DNA of 64,000 bases from Mastacembelus armatus (GCF_900324485.2 NC_046645.1:11745824-11809823), one strand, 5' to 3'. Shown: positions 23,901 to 36,208, counted from the first letter of the stretch. Notes: generated by a model from the letters alone, not told the origin. Program-made: numbers and translations.

Positions 23901-26900
23901 ATTGTAATTGTAATTGTATTGTGAATTGGTCGCAGTCCTCTGGGCTATTACTACTGGTCTTATCCCATTACTCATACTAAGCACTGAAGAGAAAATTGTC
24001 TACCCCCTCCATCGGAACTGAGTAATCTCCTGTCCAAGCTACCCATATATAAGTGGTGGTTTGGGTGGGATCAGTTAGATGGTTGTTTTTCGGAAGAGGA
24101 CAAAAACATGGCTTGACCCGCTGCTAGGGCTCAATAGGAGCCCCACCAAATGCGCTCAAAAACGAGATGTCATTATGGTGCCAGGGAGCAAGCAACTAAG
24201 CTCTGACTGCATACTCTTCTCAAAAACGCTTCGTGACGCAATGACTGACCACTGACCTGTCGCTGGATTCTTGTAACAGAAGGAAATTGTCCAGTGTATG
24301 GGGGGAAAGAAACAAAACCAGAGGGGGTGGGTACATGGACGAAGAGATGCCCTTCTCTGTAGCCATGTTGAAAATGCATGAGAAAGAGCATATGAAGCAG
24401 TAGTACAAGTCGTGTTAATGAATGGTGGCTAACGACACCAGGGGGAAAAAAACCTGAGCTCTCTCCCACATAGGCAGTTCTAATACCAGGGCTACTCCTA
24501 AGCAATTGCTGCAGGACTGGAGAACGTGATGCTGTGGTCTGCTCCAGAGACATCAAAATCACTCCCCAGTACTCCCCCTGAATTGGAACCTCCAGAGGGG
24601 GATTGTCCCGCGCCCACAAAGAAAAGCACATTGCCAGCACATTGCCATGGGCTGTGGAGCAAGCCGCTGCCATTTGCTCAGACCTGGCCCATCTAAGCGG
24701 TTGGGTTGCGAGGGACTAATGCAAATCATGATTTCTTGTGGTGGGTGAGCACCCTTTGTGACTGACAGGAGATGTGCATGACATTGAACACTGTATTGGA
24801 GATGAGCGCACTCCAGCTTGACTATTTATATGTGCTGCTGCTGTCATGTTGTCTCTACCAATCAGGACATGACAGTCACTCCAAAATGGATGAAAATGTT
24901 GAAACACTTTCCACACCATGAGCAGATCCATCCTGTTTATGCGTGCCGCTCATCGGGTGGTCATAGCACCCTCAAGGCTCGGTGAGGGAGGCGTCAAGGA
25001 CGGGGGGGAACAGGGAGACCACACCGGTTAACCACTGTCTGTGAACCACTATGAACCATAGCCCGTAAACAAAGTGGAGGTGGAGGCCGTCGTAACATTA
25101 GCTCTGTCACCTAGCATGCTAGCTAACATGCTTCTGCTCCAGCCCTCTAGACATAAGGGGTGCAGCAGGTAGGCCTCTGGTGAGGGACCAGGGATGGAGA
25201 CGAAATCATCCGATTGCAGGTCCGAAGCAAGCTTGACTACCGAGTCTGACTCTTCTCCCGGGATGGAGGCAGAAGGGCTTTGGTGGTGGGGGCACTAGAG
25301 GGAGCAAAAAGAGATGATAGCTCCTGGGCCTGCTAGCACTTCTCAGAGGCGAGTGAGAGACACTGTTGTAGGCTAACTTTAGCTCATCCGGGGACAACAG
25401 CTTGAAGAAGCATTGGCTGCTGAGGCTAAAGGGCCCAACCAGTGTGCTGTGTCCCCATGTGCCAGCGGGGATGATCTGCAGCTGGACCCACAATCGCTGC
25501 AGAACCTGGAACCACTACTGTCACACAAAAACCATCTTACAGGAACGAAAAATACTTCGGGCAGAATACTTACATTTAGTGCCATAGCTGACGAAAAGAA
25601 AAGGAATATCCTGCATGAACCGTTGCTTATATATGGGTAGCGTGGATGTGATGAAGTCACTCGAGTCAGATGGGCATAGACAATTTTCTCTTCAGTGTTT
25701 AGCATAAGGAATTGGATAAGACCCATAGCAATAGCCTAGAGGGCTGCACACCAATTTGTTTATTTACAGTTTTCTAGCTAGATTTTATTAATTGTAACAG
25801 TGTTAACAGCATCTGATCAGTACAAGATCAAGGTTTAAAGCTTAAATGTGAATCTTTGAAAAAAAAATTAAAGCTTATTTCTATTGTACTAAATGCTAAA
25901 ATCAATTAAATTCATTATTTGGATTACATAAGCAGCAAACTATGAGTGACTGTTGAGTTTTGGTGTTGTTACAGAGGCCACAGTCTGTCTGCAGTGAGAG
26001 CTGTCTGCCAGGTTTCCGGCAGGCTGCGATAAAAGGCAAACCTATCTGCTGTTTCTCCTGCATTGCCTGTGCTGCTGGAGAGATCAGCAACTCCAGCAGT
26101 GAGTAGAAGCTTTGCTAATTATTTATAACAAATCAGTGCTCCCCAGTATCTCACCTTCTGTGTAACTGCAGTGCTTATTTTGATATCAGCTTTGTCATGA
26201 AACTTGCAGCTTACAGCATGAACACATTTAAGTGTTTTACATTTCACATTCAGATTCTGCAGAGTGTTCACGGTGTCCATTGGAGTACTGGTCAAATGAT
26301 GATCGCAGCCAGTGTGTTCCGAAGGTGATCGAGTTCCTATCTTTTGGAGAAACCATGGGGGTCCTCCTCACTATTTTCTCATTATTCGGAGCAGGTTTAA
26401 CATTGGTGGTGTCATGTGTCTTCTTTCGGTTTCGTCACACACCTCTTGTCAAAGCCAGTAACTCTGAGCTGAGCTTCCTGCTTCTCTTCTCTTTGAGTCT
26501 GTGTTTCCTGTGTTCTCTGACCTTCATGGGTCAACCCACTAACTGGTCCTGCATGCTGCGCCACACAACCTTTGGCATTGCATTTGCCTTGTGCATGTCA
26601 TGCATCTTAGCTAAAACCATAGCAGTGGTGATAGCCTTTAAGGCTAAAAGGCCAGCAAACACAGTTCCTCAGTGTTCGGCACCACTTCAGAGAACAAGTG
26701 TGCTCAGCTGTACTTTAATGCAGGTATTGGTTTGTTCGCTGTGGTTAACTCTTGCCCCACCCTACCCCAACAAAAATACAGCTCATGCCACTGAAAGGAT
26801 TATTCTGGAGTGTGATTTAGGTTCCCCTGTAGGGTTCTGGGCTGTGTTGGGGTATATAGGACTCCTTGCTGGACTATGCTTCATGCTTGCTTTTCTGGCT

Positions 26901-27149
26901 CGAAAGTTGCCTGATAATTTTAATGAAGCCAAGTTTATCACTTTCAGCATGCTGATATTCTGTGCAGTCTGGATCACTTTTATCCCAGCATATGTCAGCT
27001 CTCCTGGGAAGTTCACTGTGGCTGTGGAGATATTTGCAATTCTGTCCTCCAGTTTTGGACTGCTTTTCTGTATATTTATTCCAAAATGTTACATTTTACT
27101 ACTGAAACCAGAGAGAAATACTAAAAAACATATGATGGGAAGGAACTAA
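20939..27149 (+). CDS. Gene 3: OlfC/V2R-like class C olfactory receptor
   Basis: The receptor has 855 residues in six exons: 20939-21162, 21241-21529, 22422-23228, 23321-23548, 25975-26098 and 26254-27149. Splice sites and phases agree and no stop intervenes. The start is the ATG giving MSDSVHV; a GTG seven codons upstream is not needed. A poly-leucine signal peptide is followed by the flytrap domain (to about 516), nine cysteines (517-577) and the 7TM region. VGSESW, DNDYG and ISHFAT carry the amino-acid pocket residues. Intron 2 is long (892 bases), and intron 4 is 2426 bases because a DIRS-like fossil sits in it. TM3 to TM5 are the most divergent of the plus-strand genes ([20 protein letters not shown]), but the TM6-TM7 stretch is again shared. 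A polyadenylation signal lies at 27215. Confidence 0.92.
23921..25757 (-). mobile_element. DIRS-like retrotransposon fossil in intron 4 of gene 3
   Basis: The two ends (about 23921-24056 and 25625-25757) are inverted copies of each other and include 'actgaagagaaaattgtcta' on the matching strands. Inverted terminal repeats are usual for DIRS elements. Inside, on the minus strand, are a gag-like stretch (about 25200-25730) and an RNase H-like stretch with [10 protein letters not shown] (about 24716-24931). The copy is internally shortened and broken in several places. It is old, but its ends are still recognisable. Confidence 0.7.
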
Positions 27150-27988
27150 TCAAAATCACTATAAATTAAGAACAGTTAAGAACAGTGATACTTAAATGTC
27201 TGCATTAAATATCAAATAAAGAGATTTTTGCCTCATAGAAAGATACAGATTACTTGCTTAATCACATGTAGTTCTTAAATGGAAACAATTTTCACATTAA
27301 GAGCCTTGAAAAGAAAAAAAACAAATGTCAGTGGGACTTACCTCATTGAAAAAATACAAGGAATTACACTAAGGCCTGATGTGCAATTCTTCACTGAGCA
27401 GTTCTGCAGACAAAATGCAAACAAGAGGTCCATTGCTAACTCTGTAGCAAAATTTTAAATCTAATGTTTTAAGTTTTACTGAATTAAATGACAAGGAGTT
27501 CAAGTAAACATTTTACATTGCATTTACATTTACACATTTACACTGTGTAAAGTCAAATGGTACATTTGAAAGGGAAGCAGATGCATGCATTAAAATATCA
27601 CCATCTTACTGTATAATATGGTTAAATCAAAATGTGTCATATTTAATGTGGAAAATAAAGTTATCCTCCTTGTTGAATGTAACATGTTGGATTTTAGTTA
27701 ACGTGGAATTATGGGATTTTAAGAGAACAAAGAACATTTTTTTCCTGTTCAACTTGTTTAATTATATAATTTCACAACAACACTTCAGCTGTTGCGCCCC
27801 AAAGACAGGCTCAGGTTTTTGAAATGCTACTGTAAGAAATTAGTTATGCAAAAAACCAAAGATGACATACAAATGTAGTTGGCTCTCTAACAGGGCCATC
27901 CATCTGTCCGTCATATCACAGGTACTGTCATTGGAGAGAAACAAAATATTCACATACACTGCATGTAACACTAGAGGCTTTGTGGTAG
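27150..27988. other. Spacer between genes 3 and 4
   Basis: AT-rich non-coding sequence with the gene 3 polyadenylation signal at 27215-27220 and a short 'catttacatttac' repeat near 27510-27545. I see no gene in it. Confidence 0.5.
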
Positions 27989-27996
27989 TTATAAAA
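27989..27996 (+). promoter_or_regulatory. TATA box of gene 4
   Basis: TTATAAAA lies 61 bases before the ATG at 28050. Confidence 0.5.
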
Positions 27997-28049
27997 TGCT
28001 CACACTTTTGGGATTTTAGCTTTGGGCTTTGGGTGGTGTGTGAGCAAAT

Positions 28050-31000
28050 ATGCTGCTGATAGCAAATCTGCTACTACTTGCCCTTCTGGTTGTCAGAGGA
28101 GGGAAGCCTGTATGTCAAACATATGGGACAAAAGAACTCTCTCAGTTTTCTAAGGAGGGAGAAATCAATATTGGAGGCATTTTTTCATTCCATCAGAGCC
28201 CAGTCAGTGTCAGTCCAGCGCCCCATGTCAGCCCAGGAACAATCCAGTGTGAAGGGTAAGAAAGGGATGACACTGTGAACGGTTTTAAAATTTGAAATAA
28301 TTCCATTCATTTTTTTATTGCAAATACTTGTGTAGTCATATATCTTGCAAATTGTTGTACATTTTGTTCCTCTGGCTTTTTCAGACTGGACCCAGGTGAG
28401 CTTCAGTATGCATATACTATGATGTTTGCCATAGAGGAGATCAACAATAGCTCAAAGCTGCTGCCAGGAGTGACACTGGGCTACAGGATTTTTGACTCCT
28501 GCCCCAGTATCCCTCTGTCCATCAGGGCATCACTAAACCTGATAAATAGGGATGAGAGTGGGGAAGACAGCTGTAACAAACTCTCCAATGTGCATGCTGT
28601 AATAGGGGACACTACATCCACCTCTACAATAGGCATTGCTCGTACCCTGGGACCCTTCCATATACCTGTGGTGAGTGCTGACGAGATGCACATTCTCTGC
28701 ACACATGAACTTTCAAGTAAATTTGTGTTGCTAAGTAATACAATATGTGAACATGTTTTATCACGTTGATACATATTCATTATTGAAGATTTCCATTTGT
28801 TAATAAATAGCAGTAGCATGATGTAATTCAGAAATCAGCTATTTCTGTCTATTACTTGTGTTTCAGATCAGTCATTCAGCTACTTGTTCATGTCTTAGCA
28901 ACAGAAGAGATTATCCTTCTTTCTTCAGAACCATACCTAGTGACCTTTACCAAAGCAAAGCACTGGCAAAGCTTGTAAAACACTTGGGCTGGACGTGGGT
29001 AGGAGCTATTAGAACTAACAGTGAATATGGTAATAGTGGGATGGCCACTTTCCTGCAAGCAGCAGAAAAGGAAGGCGTGTGCGTTGAGTACTCATTGGCT
29101 ATTTATAGGACTGATCCCAGGAAATGGTTCTTAGAGGTGGTGAATATTATAAAGACTGCCACTTCTAAGGTAATAGTGGCATTTGCTGATGGTACTGACC
29201 TTGACATTCTTATCAAAGAGCTTCATGCGCAGAAAGTGATGGGTCTGCAGTGGGTGGGGAGTGAGGGCTGGATCACTTATCGCTATATTGCTTCTCTAGC
29301 AAACTATGCTGTGGTCCAGGGGGCAGTGGGATTTGCAGCACTCAATGCCCATATCCCTGGACTGCAGCAGTTCCTGACTAACAGCAGGCCTTCCACCATA
29401 CCAGGGGACCATGGACTGATGGAGTTGTGGGAGACAGTGTTCAACTGTACTTTGACTTCCCCTGCAGAAACTAAAGCTCAAAGTTCAATCACAGCCTGCA
29501 CTGGGAAAGAGTCTTTGTGGGACACAAATACACGCTTCACAGATGTTTCAGATGCCAGTCTACTGAATAATGTATACAAGGCCACATATGCTGTAGGTCA
29601 TGCACTGGACATGCTATTTGCTTGCAAAGATGGAAAAGGGCCTTTTGAGAACAATACTTGTGCAGATAGGGAAAAAGTGCAACCATGGCAGGTAAACATA
29701 GAGATCGACTATTGTGTATGTTAACGTTGTGTTCAGTACAGTAAAATTAACATCACTTTTTCCTTGCAGGTTTTGCATTATCTGGCCCAGGTCAATTTCA
29801 CCACTAAACTTGGTGATAATATATACTTTGATGAGGTAGGTGACCCTGTGGCACGCTATGCACTAGTAAATTGGCAGATGGATGACAAGGGTTATATCCT
29901 TTTTGAGACCATTGGTTACTATGATGCATCCCGACCTGAGGGTCAGCAGTTTCAGATGAAAGCAGATGTGAAAGCCATCTGGGCAGGCAAGAATCTTGAG
30001 GTAACAACACCTTATCCAAATGATTTTTTTAATGCATTCTAGATTCTAGAATTAATTTATATATTAATATAATTCTGAGCTTTCATAATTTAATTGCAAT
30101 ATTATCCCTGTAATGCAGGTGCCAAGGTCTGTTTGCAGTGAAAGCTGTCTGGCAGGGACCCGCCAGGCTTTTGTGAAGGGGAAGCCTATCTGCTGTTTTG
30201 ATTGCATCACCTGTGCTGATGGGGAGTTCAGCAACAGGACAAGTGAGACAGGAGGATTCCTACCCTTTACTCTTGCTCTAATTGTGGTTCTGTTGGGCAA
30301 AATCACTGCCAGCACTTTACTGGCCTATCTTAGAATGTGTGTACTGCACAGCCTAAATATATTTATGCTTTCAGATGCAGTGAAATGTGAAAAATGTCCT
30401 GCTGAGTACAAGTCCAACAGGGAAAGGAATAACTGTGACTTCAAAGCTATTGAATTCCTCACCTTCAGTGAATTGATGGGTATACTGTTGGTCACTTTTT
30501 CTATCATTGGTGCTTGCCTGGCAACGATTATTGCTGTGATATTTTTCCACTACAGGCAAACTCCTATTGTCAGGGCCAACAATTCTGAGCTGAGCTTCCT
30601 GCTGCTCTTCTCCTTGACTCTGTGTTTCCTGTGTTCTCTGACCTTCATCGGCCAGCCCTCTGAGTGGTCCTGCATGCTGAGACACACAGCATTTGGGATC
30701 ACCTTTGTCCTCTGTATCTCTTGTGTTCTCGGAAAAACAATAGTTGTGTTAATGGCCTTCAAAGCTACACTTCCAGGTAGTAATGTGATGAAATTGTTTG
30801 GTCCTCTACAGCAGAGACTCAGTGTTATGGCTTTCACTCTCATACAAATTTTAATTTGCATACTTTGGCTGGCAATCAACCCTCCCTTTCCTTACAAAAA
30901 CATGAACCATTATAAGGATAAGATTATTCTTGAGTGTGCCCTGGGATCACCTGTGTGGTTCTGGGCTGTGTTAGGATACATTGGACTGTTAGCTGTCTTG

Positions 31001-31288
31001 TGTTTTGTACTGGCGTTTCTAGCCCGGAAACTGCCTGATAATTTTAATGAAGCCAAGTTTATCACCTTCAGCATGCTGATATTCTGTGCAGTCTGGATCA
31101 CTTTTATCCCAGCATATGTCAGCTCTCCTGGGAAGTTTACTGTGGCTGTGGAGATATTTGCTATTCTGGCCTCTAGTTATGGAATGCTGTTTTGTATTTT
31201 TTTGCCCAAGTGCTATATCATTTTATTAAAGCCAGAGAACAATACAAAAAAGCATTTGATGGGTAAGGTGCCCCCAAGAGCACTTTGA
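28050..31288 (+). CDS. Gene 4: OlfC/V2R-like class C olfactory receptor
   Basis: This receptor of 861 residues has six exons: 28050-28255, 28385-28670, 28867-29691, 29770-30000, 30119-30242 and 30375-31288. The joined frame is open. The signal peptide is [15 protein letters not shown]. The flytrap domain extends to about residue 516, with [19 protein letters not shown] and VGSEGW. The nine-cysteine linker and 7TM region follow, ending with a short tail (KVPPRAL). Intron 5 (30243-30374) is unusual: 132 bases, a multiple of three, no stop in frame, and encoding a hydrophobic stretch. A retained-intron form would therefore stay open. The 7TM exon is nearly identical to that of gene 2 over about 600 bases. 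A likely polyadenylation signal lies at 31586. Confidence 0.93.
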
Positions 31289-31802
31289 GCTTTTAAATCA
31301 CAATAGATTTACCATTATATATTTTCTTTCTGTTTTATATATAATTTCGTAAAGTACAGTAATTGAAGAGAAATAGGAATTTTGGTCACACTGTAACAAC
31401 ATTACATATTTGATGAAAAAATGGTTGGAATGGTTTAAAATGTGTATAGTGTCCTGACTTGAAGATGGACTTGATAAATAATCTACATGAATACAAAGAA
31501 AATATGAGTTTTTCATGTAATTCACATGGTTCAAGCTCTATTTGGAATGATTTCAATGGATCCAGTTTTGCATTGACTGTGTTTTAATAAAAATGTTTTC
31601 ACTCCAGCATGAAGACACACATGTAGCATACATTACAATATGACGAAAACAGAATCCAGTGAATGTGGCGGTTGTAGCAATTACAATGTACTACAACCAT
31701 ATAAGTGAGTGAAATGTACCTTAGATCAATCAGCGATTACAATAGTGCTAACACACACACACAAACACACACACACCTATAGGCGGATTAGAGTCATCAG
31801 TT

Positions 31803-31950
31803 CATGTTTTTGGACTGTGGCAGGAAGCTGGAGAACCCAGAGAAAACCCATGCAGACAAAGGTAGAACAAATCACATAGAAAGACCTTGGGTTGAGCGGA
31901 TTCTGAACATGGGACTTTCTTGCTATGAGTTGGCAGTGGTAACCACCTGT
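31803..31950 (-). mobile_element. SINE fragment, head part
   Basis: The reverse complement matches the first half of the SINE at 2513, including 'tttttggactgtggcaggaa', 'gagaaaacccatgcagac' and 'cttcttgctatgag'-type wording. It lies directly beside a second piece. Confidence 0.55.
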
Positions 31951-32044
31951 CTACTTTGCTTGTGTAATTCTATACAGTTCATAGAATTTAATAATTACAT
32001 ATTACATAGGCAATATGCAAACTATGGAATTTTTAAAAAATCCA

Positions 32045-32300
32045 CTATCTATACCCACTTATTTCTATTTAGGGTAACAAGGATCTGCTGGAAACTATCT
32101 CAGCTCTCTTTGGGTGAAAATCAGGCATACACCCTGAAGAGGTTTATAGTCCATCACAGGGCCACACATATAAACAAACAACCACACAATTTCACATTCA
32201 CTCCTATGGGCAATTTGGGCAAGCACAGGGAGAACAAACAAACTCCACACAAACACAAACCAAGATCCTTCTTACTGTGAAGCAAAGTCCTAACCACTAC
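32045..32300 (-). mobile_element. SINE copy, nearly complete
   Basis: The reverse complement runs from the tail ('cacttatttctatttagggt') through 'gtccatcacagggccacaca' to the head ('agatccttcttactgtgaag'). This second minus-strand copy lies next to the fragment at 31803-31950. Together they look like two insertions or a local rearrangement. Confidence 0.6.
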
Positions 32301-32440
32301 AATGTTACATGTATAAAATTGGCTTTAGAAGAAACTTTTTCTATTTTGCCACCGCCCATCTGTCACCCCATAGTGTGGGTCCACGGAGATAATACATCAC
32401 TTCTGTTCTATTGTTATTATATTCTACATTTTTTTTATGC

Positions 32441-32525
32441 TGATCCAAAAAATATAAATACATGTGCAATCTTTTGGACTGAGGTAAATGTGATGCCACC
32501 CAGTAGTTTAGCTCTCTCAGACAGG
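32441..32525 (+). promoter_or_regulatory. Core promoter and leader of gene 5, with in-frame upstream ATG
   Basis: A 'tgatccaaaa' motif precedes TATAAATA (32453-32460), 73 bases before the main ATG. An upstream ATG at 32493 is in frame and has no stop before the main ATG, because the codon that is TAA in genes 6, 7 and 9 is TCA here. Translation could therefore add eleven residues (MPPSSLALSDR). Confidence 0.6.
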
Positions 32526-35500
32526 ATGATGTCCACACAGAGGTGGCCAGAGCAGGGCTTGGCACTTTTACAGCTGCTGCTAGTAATGTCTTTTTCTCAG
32601 GCTGAGGAGCCAGTGTGCAGGCAGAGAGGAGATCCTGAGAATCCCCAGATTTGTAAAGATGGGAACATTATTTTGGGGGGAATCTTCTCTTTCCATAGCA
32701 GCTGGAAAGAAAGACAGGATACCTTCAGACACAAACCACTGCCACTGAAGTGTACCAGGTAAATGAAAACATTTTGTTCCATATTGAATATATAAGATAT
32801 ATCTAGTTGTACAGATAAAAAGCATATACAATTTATCAAACTGAGTTTTTAGAATTTATTCCCTGTGTGTATTAATACTGTCAGGAAATATGAATTACTG
32901 TTCTGCTGCTTCTGTTTCAAGTAGAACTACTAGCACAATTTTGTAAAAATAAATGTCTGTAAAGTTTAAATTTCAGAGATTTCCAGTTTGCCCAGGCTAT
33001 GATTTTTGCCATTGAGGAGATTAATAACAGCACAGACCTACTACCCGGCATCTCTCTGGGCTATAAGATGTATGATGCTTGTGGCTCTGTTGCCAGAAGT
33101 GTGAGGGCTGCACTGGCCTTGGCTAATGGTAATGAGGCTGTTTCTGCACCAACTGAGGAACAATGTACTAAACCTGCACAAGTACAGGCCATCATGGGGG
33201 ATACCTCTTCCTCTCCTTGCATGGCCATAGCTACTGTCATTGGACCCTTTTATATCCCAATGGTGGGTAAGGTTGGTAAATTATGTAATAATTTTTAAGA
33301 GTTACTAATAATCTACCAGTTTTGAGGTGGTCAGAACAAATGTGACTGTGAATAATATATTGTTTTAGGATCTTAGGATATACTTTCTTTGTCTTTCAGA
33401 TCAGCCACTTTGCCACCTGTGCTTGTCTCAGTGACAAAACCAAGTACCCATCCTTCCTCAGAACAATACCCAGTGACTACTATCAGAGCAGAGCCCTGGC
33501 CCAGTTGGTCAAGCACTTTGGGTGGACTTGGGTTGGAGCCATTAGAACTAATGATGATTATGGTAATAATGGCATGGCTACATTCACAGAAACTGCACAG
33601 CAGCTGGGCATCTGTCTGGAGTATTCTGTACCTTTCTTTAGAACAGATTCACCAGATAAAATAAGAAAGATAATTGACATTATCAAAGCTTCATCCTCCA
33701 AGGTGATTGTAGCTTTTCTCTCACACATGGATATGGATGTGCTAATACATGAGTTAGCTAAAAACAATATGACTGGATACCAGTGGGTAGGAAGCGAGGG
33801 ATGGATCCTTGATTCCCAAACAGCAGAAATGGACAGGCATCACATTCTGGATGGTGCCATAGGACTGTCCATCCCCAAAGCACATGTCAGTGGCATGAGG
33901 GAGTTTATATTAAATGTGAAGCCACTCAATTCATCTGGTCATGAAATATTTACTGAGTTCTGGGAGACATTATTTAGCTGTAAGTTTAAGCAATCAGAGT
34001 CATCAACAGGAAGTGAGAGAGAATGTACTGGACATGAAGATCTGACTGGAGTGCAAAATGGCTTCACTGATATGTCACTGATGCCTATATTTAACAATGT
34101 CTATAAAGGAGTTTATGCTGTGGCCCATGCACTTCATAGTATTCTTGGCTGTAATAAAACATGTCAGTACAAAGGGCAGCTAGATCCATTAACGGTGAGT
34201 TCTACAATAAATACTCAAGATCTACCTTTTACATTAATAAAAAAAGCACAGAAAAATAAATTTCCACCATGCTGATCAACCAACAGGTCAACTTTAATAC
34301 CTATCTTCTCAGATTTTACAACATATAAGAACAATTCATTTCAAAACCAAGGAAGGAGATGAGGTTTACTTTAATCAGAATGGAGATCCAGCAGCAAAGT
34401 ATGAAATTATAAATTGGCAGCCAACAGAAAATGGCATTGTGGACTTTGTCACAGTTGGTCTTCACAAAGCGTCTTTACCTGCAGACAAACAGCTGAAGGT
34501 GCAAAATAATTCCTTAGTGTGGACACAGAACTCTAAACAGGTAAAGTCAATATGATGATTGTAATACTTTATTACAGAATAATGATCCTAATTGTATTAT
34601 TGTTACTGTATCATACAGGTGCCTGTGTCAGTTTGCAGTGAGAAATGTCCCCCAGGAACTCGCAAGGTTCTGCAGAAAGGAAAACCTGTCTGCTGCTATG
34701 ACTGTATAAGATGTGCAGAGGGAGAAATAAGCAACACCACAGGTCCAGTAAAAGTTATTGTGAGGTTTTTCACTTTAGTGTGTACATGACATAATACTAA
34801 TTTGCATTAATTTTTATGACAAAAACAAAGTTTGGAGTGAGTCAGCATTCAGCCATCTGAGAGAGGAGGAAAAAATTAGTTAAATAATATTATGAAATAT
34901 TTTAAGTCAGTAAAACAAAACTTCTTACATTATATACTTACTGTCTGTCTTTGTGATAATCCATTACTGAGTATGCCATGAATATGTATAAGTACAAAGC
35001 AAAAAACAGAACAGAAACTGGCCTTCTGAGCAAGTCTGACTCCTGCTTTCTTGTCATGTTTCAGACTCTATCACCTGTGTGAGATGTCAACCTGAATTCT
35101 GGTCAAATGAGAGAAGAGATGCCTGTGTGAAGAAGGAGGCAGAGTTTCTATCATATGAAGAAATTATGGGAGTGTTGCTCACTGCAACATCCTTATTTGG
35201 GACATTCATGACTGTTGGTGTTGCAGTCATTTTCTTTAGACACAGAAAATCTCCTATTGTCAGGGCCAACAACTCTGAGCTGAGCTTCCTGCTACTCTTC
35301 TCCTTGACTCTGTGTTTCCTGTGTTCTCTGACCTTCATCGGCCGGCCCTCTGACTGGTCCTGCATGCTGAGACACACAGCATTCGGCATCACCTTCGTCC
35401 TCTGTATCTCTTGTGTTCTGGGGAAAACTATGGTGGTGTTAATGGCCTTCAGGGCTACACTTCCAGGTAGTAATGTGATGAAATGGTTTGGGCCTGTACA

Positions 35501-35972
35501 ACAGAGACTCAGTGTCCTGGCCTTCACTCTCATACAGGTTGTTATTTGTATTCTCTGGTTATCAATTTCTCCTCCTTTTCCATTAAAGAATTTTATGGGA
35601 TTCAAGGACAAAATCATCTTAGAGTGTGCCCTGGGCTCAGCTCTAGGCTTTTGGGCTGTACTTGGGTATATAGGTCTTCTGGCCATCTTTTGTTTTATTC
35701 TTGCTTTTCTGGCCCGGAAATTGCCTGATAACTTTAATGAGGCCAAGTTTATCACCTTCAGCATGCTGATATTCTGTGCAGTTTGGATCACTTTTATTCC
35801 AGCGTATGTCAGCTCTCCTGGGAAGTTCAGTGTTGCTGTAGAGATATTTGCTATTCTGGCCTCCAGTTTTGGACTTCTCATTTGTATTTTTATTCCAAAA
35901 TGTTATATTATCTTACTGAAACCTGAGAAAAATACAAAAAAGAACATGATGGGAAAGGTGGCACAAAAATAA
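32526..35972 (+). CDS. Gene 5: OlfC/V2R-like receptor, first of the recent tandem set
   Basis: The receptor has 857 residues in six exons: 32526-32758, 32977-33262, 33400-34194, 34313-34540, 34619-34742 and 35065-35972. The frame is open across all joins. The signal peptide is [14 protein letters not shown]. The flytrap domain runs to about 514, with GDTSSS, ISHFAT, NDDYG and VGSEGW. Nine cysteines (515-577) and the 7TM region follow, with a KVAQK end. I chose the ATG at 32526 because it aligns with the only usable start in genes 6, 7 and 9. Exon 2 ends ATG|gtgggt, where the copies have CTG|gtgggt. This is the most diverged of the tandem set in exons 1 and 2. AATAAA lies at 35980. Confidence 0.93.
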
Positions 35973-36208
35973 TCTTGAAAATAAAATATGGCCACGAGGT
36001 AAATTAGTGACATTACAATTTTCACTTCATCATTTTTGATATTTTCAAGGAGAGATTTACATGCATATTTATTTTATTGACTTGTATTGTGCTACTGTTG
36101 TATTTTCCTTCTGCATATTATTTACTTTTTGATAAAGGATATGGAGGTGACAGCATTTATTACAAACAATGTCAACCAATTATGCACACATAAATACAGA
36201 AAGTTAAT

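Larger units (their letters stand above)
31289..32452. other. Spacer between genes 4 and 5
   Basis: Non-coding. Holds the gene 4 polyadenylation signal, a short CA repeat near 31752-31775 and two SINE pieces (listed separately). The open frame at 31804-32280 runs through the SINE pieces and is not a gene. Confidence 0.5.

Noticed and set aside
24173-24931. Minus-strand frames in intron 4 of gene 3 as host genes
   Set aside because: They lie between inverted ends of a DIRS-like fossil and one carries RNase H-like wording.
30113-31288. A single 391-codon exon in gene 4
   Set aside because: It merges exon 5, a stop-free intron and exon 6. The GT-AG sites and phase match all the other receptors.
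35087-35881. 264-codon open frame antisense to the gene 5 7TM exon, with similar ones at 40244-40885, 45162-45956 and 51656-52450
   Set aside because: They recur only because the sense exon is conserved. They overlap it fully and encode no recognisable protein.
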